Shown in pieces: positions 16,768 to 26,258 of a stretch of 64,000 nt of DNA (positions are counted from its first letter, which is position 1; every line of letters starts with the position of its first letter). A program made the position numbers and the translations under genes. The stretch is from PGYR01 sp048267165. Its GTDB lineage: Bacteria; Bacteroidota; Ignavibacteria; Kapaibacteriales; UBA2268. The notes beneath the pieces were generated by a model that had not been told where the DNA came from, made no database searches, and worked only from the letters and a program-made list of their open reading frames with translations. The stretch is from the NCBI GenBank assembly GCA_048267165.1, contig JBLWYD010000011.1, forward strand, positions 25,846 through 89,845, in the 5' to 3' direction.

Positions 16768-18258
16768 TTACCCCTCATCACCCTCATCCTCACTCGGCTT
16801 CGTTTCAGCTGGCTTCACCTTAGTCTTCGCAACCGGCTTCGGTGCTTCTGCAAATGGTGTTTCGGGTGTGGGTTCAACTACGTCTTTGCCTTTCAGGTAA
16901 TCTGGCAACTGCATGCCTGCCATGTTGAACATCTCTTGTAGTGGCGGTACGGATTTGTAGAGACCAGATATGAAGTTGGAAGTAGAAGTTTTACCGTCTG
17001 CTCCTCCGCCATTTTCCCAAACTGTTACCTTGTCGATTTTGATATTCTTAATTGCGTCTGCTTGCGTGCGTACCAACTCAGGTAGCTTATCGGCTATTAG
17101 TAGTAGTACCGCATCTTTTGCATCTTCGCCAGCGGCTTTTACTATGCGATCCAAACCTTCGGCTTGTCTAGTTAGTATTTCGTATAGACCCTTCGCTTCT
17201 GCTTCTTTCTTGAAGAATATTGCATCGGCTTCACCTCGAGCAATTCTTCTAATTTTCTCAGCAGCAGCTTCGGCGTCTATTTCTATTTTTTGTTTATCTA
17301 TTTGTGCAGGAACTATTATGTCTGCTCCTTGCTCTGCTTGCTTACGAGTAGCTCTAGCGTCTTCGGCTATCTTCTCGGCAGCGTAAGATTCCTCTAGTGC
17401 TTTCGCAGCTTGTACTTTTTCTGAGGCATCGGCTATTCTGTTAGCTTCGGCTTCTCTAGCTCTTCTTTCTGCGTCCGAATGTGCTATTTGTATCTTAGCT
17501 GTGTTCTCACCTTCTACTGCTATTGCATTGGCAGCAGCAACTTGTACTCTCTGGTCTTGCATTGCTTGTGCTTGCCCGATTGCACCGTCTCTGTCTTTCT
17601 GAGCAACTGAGATAATCGCATCGTTTATAGCTTTCGCTGCCGCTTCTTTACCAAGAGCCTCGATATAGCCAGACACATCGTGTATATCCGTGATGTTTAC
17701 GTTTATCAGCTTTAGCCCAACTTTCTTCAATTCCTCTTCCACACTATGCGTTATGTGCGATAAGAACTTGTCTCTATCGGTGTTGATTTCCTCAATATCC
17801 ATAGATGCTACGACCAAACGCAGTTGACCGAATATAATCTCCTGAGCTAGCTCTTGTATCATATCTTGGTCAAGACCCAATAGTCTTTCTGCAGCATTTT
17901 GCATAACACTTGGCTCAGTAGAAACCCCAATCGTAAATCGAGATGGCACATTCACACGAATGTTTTGCTTACTCAGCGCGTTAATCAGATTTACTTCTAT
18001 AGAAATGGGGGTCAAATATAGGAACGAATAATCTTGGATAATAGGCCAGATGAAAGCCGCACCACCGTGCACACACTTCGCAGACGTGTCTCCGCCCGTC
18101 TTACCGAATACTACTAATATTCTATCCGAAGGACATCTTTTGTATCTCCTGAACATAGAGAACAGGAACACGACTAGGATTAGCACTACGGCTACAACTA
18201 AAAAAACACCTGATGGGGCATCTGGATTAGACGCTAATAACATATTTAAAGTATTCAT
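16768..18258 (-). CDS. Flotillin-like membrane scaffold protein
   Basis: 496 aa. One N-terminal membrane segment (VFLVVAVVLILVVFLFSMF) precedes an SPFH/band-7 domain (to about residue 215), then a long alanine- and glutamate-rich coiled coil (about 215-390) and a C-terminal flotillin region. The final 60 residues are rich in P, K and E. Flotillins organise ordered lipid regions and protein oligomers in the cytoplasmic membrane. The NfeD-like gene lies immediately upstream in the same orientation with a 16-base gap, the classic bacterial pairing. Confidence 0.92.
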   Translation of the reverse strand: MNTLNMLLASNPDAPSGVFLVVAVVLILVVFLFSMFRRYKRCPSDRILVVFGKTGGDTSAKCVHGGAAFIWPIIQDYSFLYLTPISIEVNLINALSKQNIRVNVPSRFTIGVSTEPSVMQNAAERLLGLDQDMIQELAQEIIFGQLRLVVASMDIEEINTDRDKFLSHITHSVEEELKKVGLKLINVNITDIHDVSGYIEALGKEAAAKAINDAIISVAQKDRDGAIGQAQAMQDQRVQVAAANAIAVEGENTAKIQIAHSDAERRAREAEANRIADASEKVQAAKALEESYAAEKIAEDARATRKQAEQGADIIVPAQIDKQKIEIDAEAAAEKIRRIARGEADAIFFKKEAEAKGLYEILTRQAEGLDRIVKAAGEDAKDAVLLLIADKLPELVRTQADAIKNIKIDKVTVWENGGGADGKTSTSNFISGLYKSVPPLQEMFNMAGMQLPDYLKGKDVVEPTPETPFAEAPKPVAKTKVKPAETKPSEDEGDEG

Positions 18259-18274
18259 AATGTTTTACGGGGGA

Positions 18275-18850
18275 TTAATTGGATAATTTTTCTACTAATA
18301 AAAGCTCTGAGCTAACTACTTCAGTAACTTTGACAAGAGTCTGTGTTTTCAAATCTTCATCGGAATCGGTAATTGCTTCTAACTCACGCAAACTACCTTG
18401 TACCTTGATACTTATTTTGCCCATTTTAGAGCGATTGGCACCTATGGGCAGATAAACTTCGCCAATAAGGCCAATTGCATTCGCTATTTTCAGAGTGCCT
18501 GATTCCGCCATTTTCGCCATCCAATAGAATAGAAGCGAGGTAAGCACCATCATTATTAAACCAGCTACAGTGGAGATTATAACTGTAATCAAACTAGATA
18601 TACCGTACTCTACGCAAGTGATACCCGTCCATCCGAAAATAGTAAAAAACGCAACTACGCCTTTGAAGGTGAAGAACTGGAATCCCACTCCCCCATCATC
18701 GCCACCTGCCACATCCATATCGGCATCAATATCACCGTCGCCACCTATGAAAGTTAGTATAAATATAATAACAAATATAGCCGAGCCGATTAATGCTATG
18801 TACCAATATGCCTGCTCGAGGGTTGACATTCCGCTAAAAAATTCATTCAT
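18275..18850 (-). CDS. NfeD-like membrane protein (flotillin partner)
   Basis: 191 aa. It has an N-terminal transmembrane helix (YWYIALIGSAIFVIIFILTF), an acidic glycine/aspartate loop (GGDGDIDADMDVAGGDD), a helical hairpin around residues 60-110, and a C-terminal beta domain with GLIGEVYLPIG and VKVTEVVSSELLLVE, as in the NfeD OB fold. The acidic loop is unusual and could bind cations. It heads the operon with the flotillin gene, where NfeD-type proteins are thought to act with the flotillin in membrane organisation. Confidence 0.8.
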   Translation of the reverse strand: MNEFFSGMSTLEQAYWYIALIGSAIFVIIFILTFIGGDGDIDADMDVAGGDDGGVGFQFFTFKGVVAFFTIFGWTGITCVEYGISSLITVIISTVAGLIMMVLTSLLFYWMAKMAESGTLKIANAIGLIGEVYLPIGANRSKMGKISIKVQGSLRELEAITDSDEDLKTQTLVKVTEVVSSELLLVEKLSN

Positions 18851-18929
18851 AATGTTTTATCAATTTTGTGATTATCGAATATATAGAAAATAATTGGATT
18901 ATGGGAGAAATATATCATTGTTGGTCATG

Positions 18930-20195
18930 TTATATGTCTAATTTATTCTGATTATCAAGCTCATCGAACTTCGCTTTCATAGTTGGGTTTCCGTGAGTCA
19001 ATTTTTTGATAGTCAAATCTTCGGCTTTATTATTAGCCAAGCGTAGCTGATTTTCAGAAGATAGCAAAGCCGCTTTGGTTTTTTCAAGATGCGATATCGT
19101 CTTGTCAATTTCTTCAATTGCGGTGTTAAATTTACGACTAGCTAGCTCGTAATTTTTCGCAAAGCCGTCTTTGAAAGCGTCTATCTTTTCTTCAAAGTTA
19201 GTAATGTCCACGTTCTGATTTCTCATCATATTTAGCTCTGCTTTATACTGCATAGAATTCATAGCAGCATTGCGGAGTAGCGTGATAATAGGAATGAAGA
19301 ACTGAGGTCGGACTACGTACATTTTGTTATACCGGTGAGACACATCAACTATACCCGAATTGTATAGCTCACTGTCTGCTTCTATCAACGAAACAAGAAC
19401 AGCGTATTCACATTTCTTTTCATTACGGTCTTTGTCTAGCTCTTTGAAGAAGTCTTCATTCTTCTTCTTAGTTGCAGTCTCGTCGCCTTCGTTTTTCATC
19501 TCGAACATAATGGAAATTATCTCATTGCCAGCGTCGTCATTCTCTCGGTATATATAATCACCCTTACTACCAGACTTAGCATCATTATCCTTCTCAAAAT
19601 ACGCTTTCTGGAATGCCGTAGGGCGGAGTTTGTTGAATTCGATTTCGCAGTGCTGTTCGAGTGATTCGCCTACCATTTTTGTTGATAGTTTGAGCTTCAT
19701 ATCCTTATAGCGTTCTATCATTTCATCTTTGGCTCTTAGCTCTATAGAATACTTTTCCGTCAGAGACTTTTCGAGTAATTGCGATTCCGTTTCCTTGTTC
19801 TGGAGTTTGTTTTTGTATTCGTTCAGTTCTTTTTCAACTAAGTTCACGGCTTCAGTTACGGAGAGCTTTTTCTGAGTTTCAGCATTCTCTATTTTTGATT
19901 TTAGCTCGGCAATTTCTGTCTCTTTTCTGGACAACTGGTTAGCAATAGCGAGTTCATTCGATGACTTTAGTTCGGCTATTTCTCTGTCCTTTTTGGCTAG
20001 ATGCTCTTGCAACGAGTTTTTAAGGTTAGCTTCTGCTAGCTTAACAGCGTTTTCCTGTTCTTTTTCGGCTATAGCTAGCCTATCGTGCAATTCAGTATTA
20101 AACTGGTCATCTCGGACTTGTTTAAGTATATCTGCGTATCCTGCTTCATCTATCTTGAAGGCCTTATTGCAATGCGGGCATATTATTTCGTTCAT
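18930..20195 (-). CDS. DUF2130 family coiled-coil protein
   Basis: 421 aa from the ATG at 20195, chosen over an upstream TTG because the conserved start is MNEIICPHCNKAFKID. Residues 5-8 form the C-P-H-C half of a zinc-knuckle-like site. A long coiled coil spans about 30-180, then comes the conserved DUF2130 domain (LEQHCEIEFNKLRPTAF, KGDYIYRE, FEMKNE and VVRPQFFIP), which has a restriction-endonuclease-like look with D, E and K residues. The activity of this family is not established. It appears to be a single gene between the NfeD and pseudouridine synthase genes. Confidence 0.88.
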   Translation of the reverse strand: MNEIICPHCNKAFKIDEAGYADILKQVRDDQFNTELHDRLAIAEKEQENAVKLAEANLKNSLQEHLAKKDREIAELKSSNELAIANQLSRKETEIAELKSKIENAETQKKLSVTEAVNLVEKELNEYKNKLQNKETESQLLEKSLTEKYSIELRAKDEMIERYKDMKLKLSTKMVGESLEQHCEIEFNKLRPTAFQKAYFEKDNDAKSGSKGDYIYRENDDAGNEIISIMFEMKNEGDETATKKKNEDFFKELDKDRNEKKCEYAVLVSLIEADSELYNSGIVDVSHRYNKMYVVRPQFFIPIITLLRNAAMNSMQYKAELNMMRNQNVDITNFEEKIDAFKDGFAKNYELASRKFNTAIEEIDKTISHLEKTKAALLSSENQLRLANNKAEDLTIKKLTHGNPTMKAKFDELDNQNKLDI

Positions 20196-20260
20196 ATTGG
20201 TTGGGGTTTTTGTTTTAAATTTTACCAAAAAATGCAGTTAAGTTATCGTACTTCTCTTCT

Positions 20261-20968
20261 CTATATTCTGACAAGAGTTTTAAAATAAGTAGGTATCTCC
20301 GTCTGGAAAGTCATATCATCTTTCGTGTATGGGTGTCTTATAGTGAGTGAGCCGGAATGAAGAGCCAATCTTTGAGCACCTTTGCCCTTGTTCCCGTATA
20401 TTTTATCACCAACTATAGGGTGACCAAATTCAGAAAAATGAACACGAATCTGATGTTTTCTACCTGTAAGAAGGGTTATTTCTAGCATACTATATCTAGT
20501 AGATTCAACTACTACTTTGTAGCGAGTTTTAGAAAATTTTGCTGTTTCAGAATCTTCTTTAGATGACACCTTGAAGTCCCTATCTTCCTTCAGTTCCGAT
20601 GAAATTATACCATCTTTTTCTTCTAGTTTGCCGTGCACTACTGCGTAATAAGTTTTGCTGAAATGCTGCCAATGTTCCTGCAAAAAATTCTTCGCATTTT
20701 GGTTTTTGGCGAACACTAGAATCCCCGAAGTATCTTTATCAAGACGGTGCACTATAAATATGCGATTTTTAGAACGTGCTATTCCTTTTCTAACATAATC
20801 AGTCAGTAGAAAGTAAGCTGTTTTTTCTTTTTCTCTTTCTGTCCCCATTGTCAACAGACCAGCTATTTTATCTACAACGATTATATCATGATCCTCATAT
20901 AGAATTGATAGACCTTTTGGTTGGTGCTTTTTTGATGGTTTTTTGAAACCTTGTCTTTTTTCTTGCAT
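20261..20968 (-). CDS. RluA-family RNA pseudouridine synthase
   Basis: 235 aa. It has the catalytic motif VHRLDKDTSGILVFAKN (aspartate in HRLD), the start LYEDHDIIVVDKIAG, the substrate segment TGRKHQIRVHF, and the late VGDKIYG. It isomerises uridine to pseudouridine in rRNA or tRNA; the exact target cannot be read. The N-terminus is short and basic with no S4 domain, as in the RluC/D-like small enzymes of Bacteroidota. Confidence 0.92.
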   Translation of the reverse strand: MQEKRQGFKKPSKKHQPKGLSILYEDHDIIVVDKIAGLLTMGTEREKEKTAYFLLTDYVRKGIARSKNRIFIVHRLDKDTSGILVFAKNQNAKNFLQEHWQHFSKTYYAVVHGKLEEKDGIISSELKEDRDFKVSSKEDSETAKFSKTRYKVVVESTRYSMLEITLLTGRKHQIRVHFSEFGHPIVGDKIYGNKGKGAQRLALHSGSLTIRHPYTKDDMTFQTEIPTYFKTLVRI

Positions 20969-21091
20969 GACTATTTGACTGTTTAATTCGGGTAAGATTG
21001 ATTATAATAATACGAATATACGACATTCGTATAAATGATTAACAATGGCAGAGAATTACTTACCGAATCGGTTCAATAACCAAACACTCAT

Positions 21092-21712
21092 TTACTGCTT
21101 TCTAAAACTACAAAACACAAAGTTTTGGATAGAGCCAGATGGTGTTTTGTGGTCTATTATTTTGCAATCAATTTTCTCGAATAGCTTCCCGAATCGGTCG
21201 GTCATTGTCTCTTCTGAATATTGCTTGATATCTATACCGCTGCATTTAGTTGGACCTTGTTCAGAGAATGTACCGATGACCAAAACGCCTTCCGGGTTAA
21301 TATTCTGGTGAGCTGTTTGTATGTAATTGGTAATCTCTTGCTCGTCTGTAAGGAAGTGAAAAGCCGCTCGGTCGTGCCAGAAGTCGTATTGCTCCGTTGG
21401 AGAGAAATCTGATGCGTCTGCAACTATCCATTTTACTTCGCTTGCTCTCTTACCTAGTCGCTGCTTTGCCCTATCAATAGCTGCTGATGAGATGTCGAGT
21501 ACTGTTATATCTCTATAGCCCAGCTCTAATAAATTATCAACCAAAAAGCTATCACCACCACCAATGTCTATGATTTTTGCGTTAGTGGGTACATCAAATT
21601 GAGTGAAGAAATCCAGTGACGTCAAGGGTGTAGGCTGATACCAGCTTACTTCCGTTAGCTCTTTCGTCTGGTATATATTCTCCCAGTGTTCTTTGCGGTT
21701 TAAGTTATTCAT
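21092..21712 (-). CDS. Class I SAM-dependent methyltransferase
   Basis: 206 aa. The start HWENIYQTKELTEVSWYQP is typical of a small methyltransferase family near thiopurine/tellurite and trans-aconitate enzymes. The SAM-binding motif is IIDIGGGDSFLVDNLL and motif II TVLDISSAAIDRAKQRLG. The substrate is unknown. The start codon overlaps the stop of the DsbA-like gene (TCAT, ATGA on the minus strand), so the two are coupled, with this gene second in the operon. Confidence 0.85.
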   Translation of the reverse strand: MNNLNRKEHWENIYQTKELTEVSWYQPTPLTSLDFFTQFDVPTNAKIIDIGGGDSFLVDNLLELGYRDITVLDISSAAIDRAKQRLGKRASEVKWIVADASDFSPTEQYDFWHDRAAFHFLTDEQEITNYIQTAHQNINPEGVLVIGTFSEQGPTKCSGIDIKQYSEETMTDRFGKLFEKIDCKIIDHKTPSGSIQNFVFCSFRKQ

Positions 21713-22722
21713 TGGTTACCTTTTTTCATCCATATACTACCATTCTTCGTAGTCAATTTATCCAATGTACCAGCAGCAGCAAGCTCTTCTAATAGAGTCT
21801 CGCTTTCTTCTCTTGGAGTGCCGGAAAGCACAGAAAATTCCTTCGCTGTTAGCGTATTATATTTCGAGAATAGTGATTCCCAATTCTTGCTATACTCACT
21901 TTTTGTAATATCTGGACTGACTTTCAGAATCGCCATTTCATAGAAAGCATAGGGCTTTGAGCCATAGACTATTTCTTTATTGCCATTGCCATCAACTACG
22001 AATATTGTAGGGAAACCCCTAACACCGTATTCTCTAGCTACTTTCAAATCTTCTTCGAAAAGGGTTTTTGCTTTTCCATCAAAGTCAGTTTTCAGTTGCT
22101 CTACGTTGAGTCCTACATTGCTTGCAGCTATTGCCAAATTATCCCATTTAGCTATGTTCTTCTTCTTCAAGAAAACCATCTCACGAATCTCTCGCATAAA
22201 TAAATCTGCTTTCTTTGCATCTTGCAGTTGCGCTGCCTTATACGCTATAGAAGGTGGGTAAGACGAGTCTAGTGGGTCTTCAAGCCACACATCACCGTCT
22301 ATAGGCATATCGTAATGTTCGCTTACTTCGTCCCAATGATGAGCTACATCCGAAGGCTTGCTAATACCACCACTATTATAACTCCAATCGGGTAGTAAAC
22401 CGCCCATTCTGTATTCTATTTCTATACTATTTCCGTATTCGAGTTTTAGTTTTCTCAGTTGCGGTTCTATTCCCCAACAAGAAGAACAAATCGGATCGGT
22501 AAAGTACACTAGCTTTATTCTCTTATCATTTGATTGGCTAATGCTTGCGCTTGATGCATTCGTTGAGTCACCGGGTTCGCAGACACCAGTTTCGATGTCA
22601 CAAATAAGTGGGTTGTTTGTTGCAGTATCTTTATTCATATTATTCACTTTTGATTGTGCTTGATAGACAGTAATGCTAAACAATGATATTAGCATAATTA
22701 TTAGGTTGATTCTATTTTTCAT
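21709..22722 (-). CDS. Secreted DsbA-like thioredoxin-fold protein
   Basis: 337 aa from the ATG at 22722 (a TTG two codons upstream is less likely). It has an N-terminal signal peptide, then a DsbA/FrnE-like domain with active site DPICSSCWG (CSSC), helical insert, and cis-proline loop GVRGFPTIFVV. The arrangement resembles the YjbH/FrnE branch of DsbA-like oxidoreductases, here exported. A C-terminal 60-residue region follows (TAKEFSVLSGTPREE...). It probably makes or isomerises disulfides in the periplasm. It is first in an operon with a methyltransferase. Confidence 0.82.
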   Translation of the reverse strand: MKNRINLIIMLISLFSITVYQAQSKVNNMNKDTATNNPLICDIETGVCEPGDSTNASSASISQSNDKRIKLVYFTDPICSSCWGIEPQLRKLKLEYGNSIEIEYRMGGLLPDWSYNSGGISKPSDVAHHWDEVSEHYDMPIDGDVWLEDPLDSSYPPSIAYKAAQLQDAKKADLFMREIREMVFLKKKNIAKWDNLAIAASNVGLNVEQLKTDFDGKAKTLFEEDLKVAREYGVRGFPTIFVVDGNGNKEIVYGSKPYAFYEMAILKVSPDITKSEYSKNWESLFSKYNTLTAKEFSVLSGTPREESETLLEELAAAGTLDKLTTKNGSIWMKKGNQ

Positions 22723-22793
22723 ATTCAAATTTATAATTTCTATTCAAGACGCAGGTATGCGGATGTTCGTATATAAAATAGTTAAACTACTAT

Positions 22794-23507
22794 TTACTTT
22801 ATTATCATATCAGTTACGACACCAATCAGGACTGCCAATAGTGTAAATGTTATCATGCCTAACATATATGCAAAAAATGCTTTTATATAACTTACGAATC
22901 TTCCTTTTTCAAAGAATTGGCCGATAGCCCAAGTAGTGTATACGAACCCAACTATACCTGCGATGGACATAAGTTCGATGTGAAATAAACCTTGCAGAAT
23001 AGCAAATAGTGCAAATATCAACATACCCATTCCCATAGCAAAGCAGAGGAGTATAAGAATTTCAAAGAAGTTGTATTGATACTTTTTGAAGAACAATTTA
23101 CACCATAGAGCAATGAATATTCCCATTATAATATTCGCGTAGCCATAGTGAGCTTGTATCCACTGGAAGATATAAGTAGTGGAGGTCATCTCTTCCCCAC
23201 TGAACTTAATATAACTATCTTCAAAATGGAAAAAGTTGTTGACTATACTATAGAAAAGGGAGGTCAGAATGATAAAAAGAATCGGTTTTACTAATCTGCT
23301 TCTATTAGTTGTTATATAGTTTTTTACATTATCACCAGGTCTAGTTATCAATTCACGAATCGTAAATAGAAACCCTTTTTCGAAATGCAGGACGTGCTTT
23401 ATTTCGTGCATTATATAATGCCCGTCTATTCTTTCTAGCTCTTTTGCTTCGCCACAATTGGGGCAATAGTTCTCTGTTACTTCTGTGTTGCAGTTATTAC
23501 AATTCAT
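22794..23507 (-). CDS. DUF3667 membrane protein with zinc ribbon
   Basis: 237 aa. The start MNCNNCNTEVTENYCPNCG holds two CxxC pairs, a zinc ribbon. The family phrase follows (FEKGFLFTIRELITRPG, then RSRLVKPILF), and there are four or five transmembrane helices from about residue 75. DUF3667 proteins are nearly confined to Bacteroidota, which supports the taxonomic reading; no function is established. It appears monocistronic. Confidence 0.88.
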   Translation of the reverse strand: MNCNNCNTEVTENYCPNCGEAKELERIDGHYIMHEIKHVLHFEKGFLFTIRELITRPGDNVKNYITTNRSRLVKPILFIILTSLFYSIVNNFFHFEDSYIKFSGEEMTSTTYIFQWIQAHYGYANIIMGIFIALWCKLFFKKYQYNFFEILILLCFAMGMGMLIFALFAILQGLFHIELMSIAGIVGFVYTTWAIGQFFEKGRFVSYIKAFFAYMLGMITFTLLAVLIGVVTDMIIK

Positions 23508-23660
23508 TCTTGTTGCTCGGGGTTACTAAGTTTCCTAAAAAACAAATCTCATTAATCAGTTAATCGCACAACTGAAAAATAGGTTTATTTTAGATATTCT
23601 ACAACTAAAACTTAGTTAGGATAGTATCTTAGGTGGTTAGGGTAGGTGTTTTTACTTCTT

Positions 23661-24368
23661 CTATATTATGCCAGCGAAAATAGAAATATAGTATATACCT
23701 GTTATTAGAAAAACGACACCGGCTACTGTACGCATTACTTTTTCAACTTTAGTTATTCTGCTATAGAAAAGGCCAACTTTTCCAGCAGTAAATGCAAGTA
23801 GATAAGTAAACAAAATAACGGGTAAACCAGTACCGAAAGCAAAGACAACAGGCAAGTATAGCCCATCAGCTGAAGCAATCGTCATAGGGATTAACATCCC
23901 GAAAAATAGTGCACCACTATACGGACAAAATGCGAGTGCAAACACTACTCCGATTAAGAATGAACCTAGCAGTCCTTTGTCTTTAAATTTTTCAGATAGC
24001 TTTTCTTGAAAGTTAAGCTTTCCGAGAAAATTGAGTCTGATTACGTTTAGTATTATCAGTCCTATTATAATCAATAATGGGCCAAGATATTTTTCTCCAT
24101 TCTGGTTAAAGAATCGGGCAATATGAAACTTGCTTGCACCGAAATAAAGTATGAGTCCGATAGCTGTATAACTAAATCCTCGACCTAGTGAATATAGAAC
24201 TCCACTCAAAAACACCTTTCTTTTGCTCGATATATTTTTTGATATAAATGCAGTGGCAGTTATATTAGTAGCCAGAGGACAAGGGCTAATAGCAGTCATC
24301 AGCCCCAATACGAATGCAGACAATATTGGAATATTGTAGCTCTCTAATAGTGATTGTAAAAAATCCAT
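23661..24368 (-). CDS. ArsG-like permease of the CcdA/DsbD family
   Basis: 235 aa with six predicted transmembrane helices. The CcdA/DsbD-type half-channel motifs are SPCPLATN near residue 30 and FCPYSGALFFG near 150, each with a cysteine next to proline. In arsenic operons of anaerobes such a protein (called ArsG) is reported to act in aromatic arsenical resistance alongside ArsF. Its start overlaps the stop of the ArsF-like gene (TAATG), so they are coupled. It is the last gene of the operon, which starts at arsR 5.3 kb upstream. General thiol-disulfide transfer to periplasmic ArsF is the alternative reading. Confidence 0.75.
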   Translation of the reverse strand: MDFLQSLLESYNIPILSAFVLGLMTAISPCPLATNITATAFISKNISSKRKVFLSGVLYSLGRGFSYTAIGLILYFGASKFHIARFFNQNGEKYLGPLLIIIGLIILNVIRLNFLGKLNFQEKLSEKFKDKGLLGSFLIGVVFALAFCPYSGALFFGMLIPMTIASADGLYLPVVFAFGTGLPVILFTYLLAFTAGKVGLFYSRITKVEKVMRTVAGVVFLITGIYYISIFAGII

Positions 24369-24799
24369 TAAAGGGCCTTTAATTCCGCTTCTATTTTTGC
24401 TTTCAATTCTTTAGAAAATACCTTTTTATCATTTCCTTTCATAAATGCAAAGTCGGTCAAATCTATATGAATTTCCTTACTACCTTTTATTACATTCAGG
24501 ATTAAAGCTGTTCCTGATGCCTCGAATTTTTCAGCCATTTTTTCGTTCTTTTCATCATCTACATTTATTACTTTGAAGGTGATTTTGCTTGCTTTCATTT
24601 CCTTCGAAAAATACTTATCCAAAGTATATTTTGTATTAGCTTCTATAGCATTGCAAGTCATACATCTGTGAGTAGAGTGGAAGTCCAGAACTTCAATGCG
24701 AGAGTCTGATTTATTAGTGATTTTATCTTTACTTTGCGCGTTACTAGTTGTTATTAGTAGTGCTAGAGTTAATACTGCGAGAAATTTTATTGTTTTCAT
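24368..24799 (-). CDS. ArsF-like secreted thioredoxin-fold protein
   Basis: 143 aa with a signal peptide (MKTIKFLAVLTLALLITTSNAQ) and a thioredoxin-like domain with HRCMTCNAIE (C-M-T-C). The gene is directly coupled to the CcdA-type permease, which could keep the CxxC reduced from the cytoplasm. It matches the ArsF type of arsenic operons, reported to work in reduction of nitroaromatic arsenicals with ArsE and ArsG. I infer the role from context; the protein itself only shows a redox fold. Confidence 0.72.
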   Translation of the reverse strand: MKTIKFLAVLTLALLITTSNAQSKDKITNKSDSRIEVLDFHSTHRCMTCNAIEANTKYTLDKYFSKEMKASKITFKVINVDDEKNEKMAEKFEASGTALILNVIKGSKEIHIDLTDFAFMKGNDKKVFSKELKAKIEAELKAL

Positions 24800-24882
24800 T
24801 TTTTTACTGCATTTCAGTTAATAATAGTTTAATTCAAATTCATTTCAATTTCTATTACTTAAAAATTAATTAGATTGACGGC

Positions 24883-25257
24883 TTACTTACTTATATGTTC
24901 AAATAAAATCTCGGCATTACCTACAACTCTTGTAGCTTCAGCAAATCGTGCAATTTTAAAAGTCTCAAGTAATTTTTCATTTGAGATATTCTGAACTTTA
25001 GCTTTATTCATTAATGCTTCTATACAAGATTTGCTACCAGTAGCTAATGCAACCCCTAGGTAGATAAGCGTTCTTGTTTCTGTATCTAGAGCACCATTAT
25101 TCGGTTGTGCAAAACCGCTGCTATGTGCGTGTTCGTAAACCATCTCTGGCATTACTTGACCTGCTAGTTCTATTGCTTTGGGTAATTTGCCGTCCATTGC
25201 TTGTGACATCATTTGTAGAATTTGATCTACTGTTGGTTGTTTCGATTGTGTGTTCAT
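24883..25257 (-). CDS. Carboxymuconolactone decarboxylase-like protein lacking the AhpD thiol pair
   Basis: 124 aa, all-helical AhpD/CMD fold: TLIYLGVALATGSKSCIEAL is the signature helix. In active AhpD-type proteins this region carries CxxC and a histidine. Here the first cysteine is serine (S-K-S-C) and the histidine is missing, so peroxidase-linked reductase activity is unlikely. Such CMD proteins often accompany arsenic and thioredoxin genes in anaerobes, with unknown role. It sits between the permease and ArsF-like genes of the arsenic operon. Confidence 0.78.
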   Translation of the reverse strand: MNTQSKQPTVDQILQMMSQAMDGKLPKAIELAGQVMPEMVYEHAHSSGFAQPNNGALDTETRTLIYLGVALATGSKSCIEALMNKAKVQNISNEKLLETFKIARFAEATRVVGNAEILFEHISK

Positions 25258-25280
25258 TTTACTATTTCTCTTATTTTAGT

Positions 25281-26258
25281 TTATAATAATACATTAAATA
25301 AATATCCTGATATGATGATACAGAGAGTAACGACACTAAAAAAGATGACTATAAGTTTGACAGTCATTACTTTCTTGAGTAGCATTGCTTCTGGTAACGA
25401 TAGCCCCACAACGCCCATCATAAAGGCGATTGCAGTTCCCAGTGGTATTCCTTTTGCAACCAATACTTGAACTACTGGCAATATACCCGATGCGTTTGAG
25501 TACATTGGTACTGCCAATATAGTAGCAATAGGTACAGCAAAAAGATTGTCCTTGTCCATATATTGTTCGAAAAATCCTTCGGGTATATAACCGTGCATCA
25601 GTCCGCCAATGGCGATACCAACGATAACATAGGGAACTATTCCTTTGATAATTGTCAGGACTTCTTCCCAGATTACAGGCAATCTTTGTACTAGTGTTTG
25701 CTTATCTGCAACGAACGCTTCTTGTTCTTTTTGTGCATTTGCTAGCACCTCTTTTACCCACGGAGTTAGGTGCGTTTCTAGATTTAATTTTTGTAATACT
25801 GCACCTGCAATAGTACCCAATAGTACACCACTCACTACATAAATAACTGTAGTTTTGAGCCCAAATAATCCAATGAATAGCCCAATCGCAACTTCATTAA
25901 CTAAGGGCGAAGTTATCAGAAATGAGAAGGTAACTCCAAGTGGGATACCACCTCGCACAAAGCCGATAAACAGTGGAACAGATGAGCAAGAACAGAACGG
26001 AGTTACTACTCCGAATAGACTAGCCATTAAGTATTCCAACCCATATAGTTTATGTCTAGAAAGATAGTTCTTGACCTTGTCAATTGGGAAATAACTATTG
26101 ACTATTCCCATCAAAAAAATGACTAGGAAAAGGAGTATCAGAATCTTAGCAGAGTCATATATAAAGAAGTTTAGCGCCTCCGCCAAATGCTGACCTCGGC
26201 TCAAATCAAAGATATCATATACTAGCCAATCTGCTATATTTTGAATCCAATCAAACAT
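25281..26258 (-). CDS. Permease of the DUF318/ArsP-like family (PF03773)
   Basis: 325 aa from the ATG at 26258 (a TTG two codons upstream overlaps further). About eight transmembrane helices with the family hallmark TPFCSCSSVPLFIG and a second half-repeat (VPMYSNASGILPVVQVL). ArsP of this family exports trivalent organoarsenicals, and its place between OsmC/thioredoxin and the ArsF/ArsG genes supports arsenic or metal export. The related cytosolic thioredoxin gene two positions upstream is a frequent partner of these permeases. It overlaps the OsmC gene by eight bases. Confidence 0.82.
   Translation of the reverse strand: MFDWIQNIADWLVYDIFDLSRGQHLAEALNFFIYDSAKILILLFLVIFLMGIVNSYFPIDKVKNYLSRHKLYGLEYLMASLFGVVTPFCSCSSVPLFIGFVRGGIPLGVTFSFLITSPLVNEVAIGLFIGLFGLKTTVIYVVSGVLLGTIAGAVLQKLNLETHLTPWVKEVLANAQKEQEAFVADKQTLVQRLPVIWEEVLTIIKGIVPYVIVGIAIGGLMHGYIPEGFFEQYMDKDNLFAVPIATILAVPMYSNASGILPVVQVLVAKGIPLGTAIAFMMGVVGLSLPEAMLLKKVMTVKLIVIFFSVVTLCIIISGYLFNVLL

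Noticed and set aside
16970..17386. 138-residue plus-strand frame opposite the flotillin gene
   Set aside because: Composition is serine/alanine-rich and mirrors the coiled-coil codons of the real gene on the other strand; no start signal.
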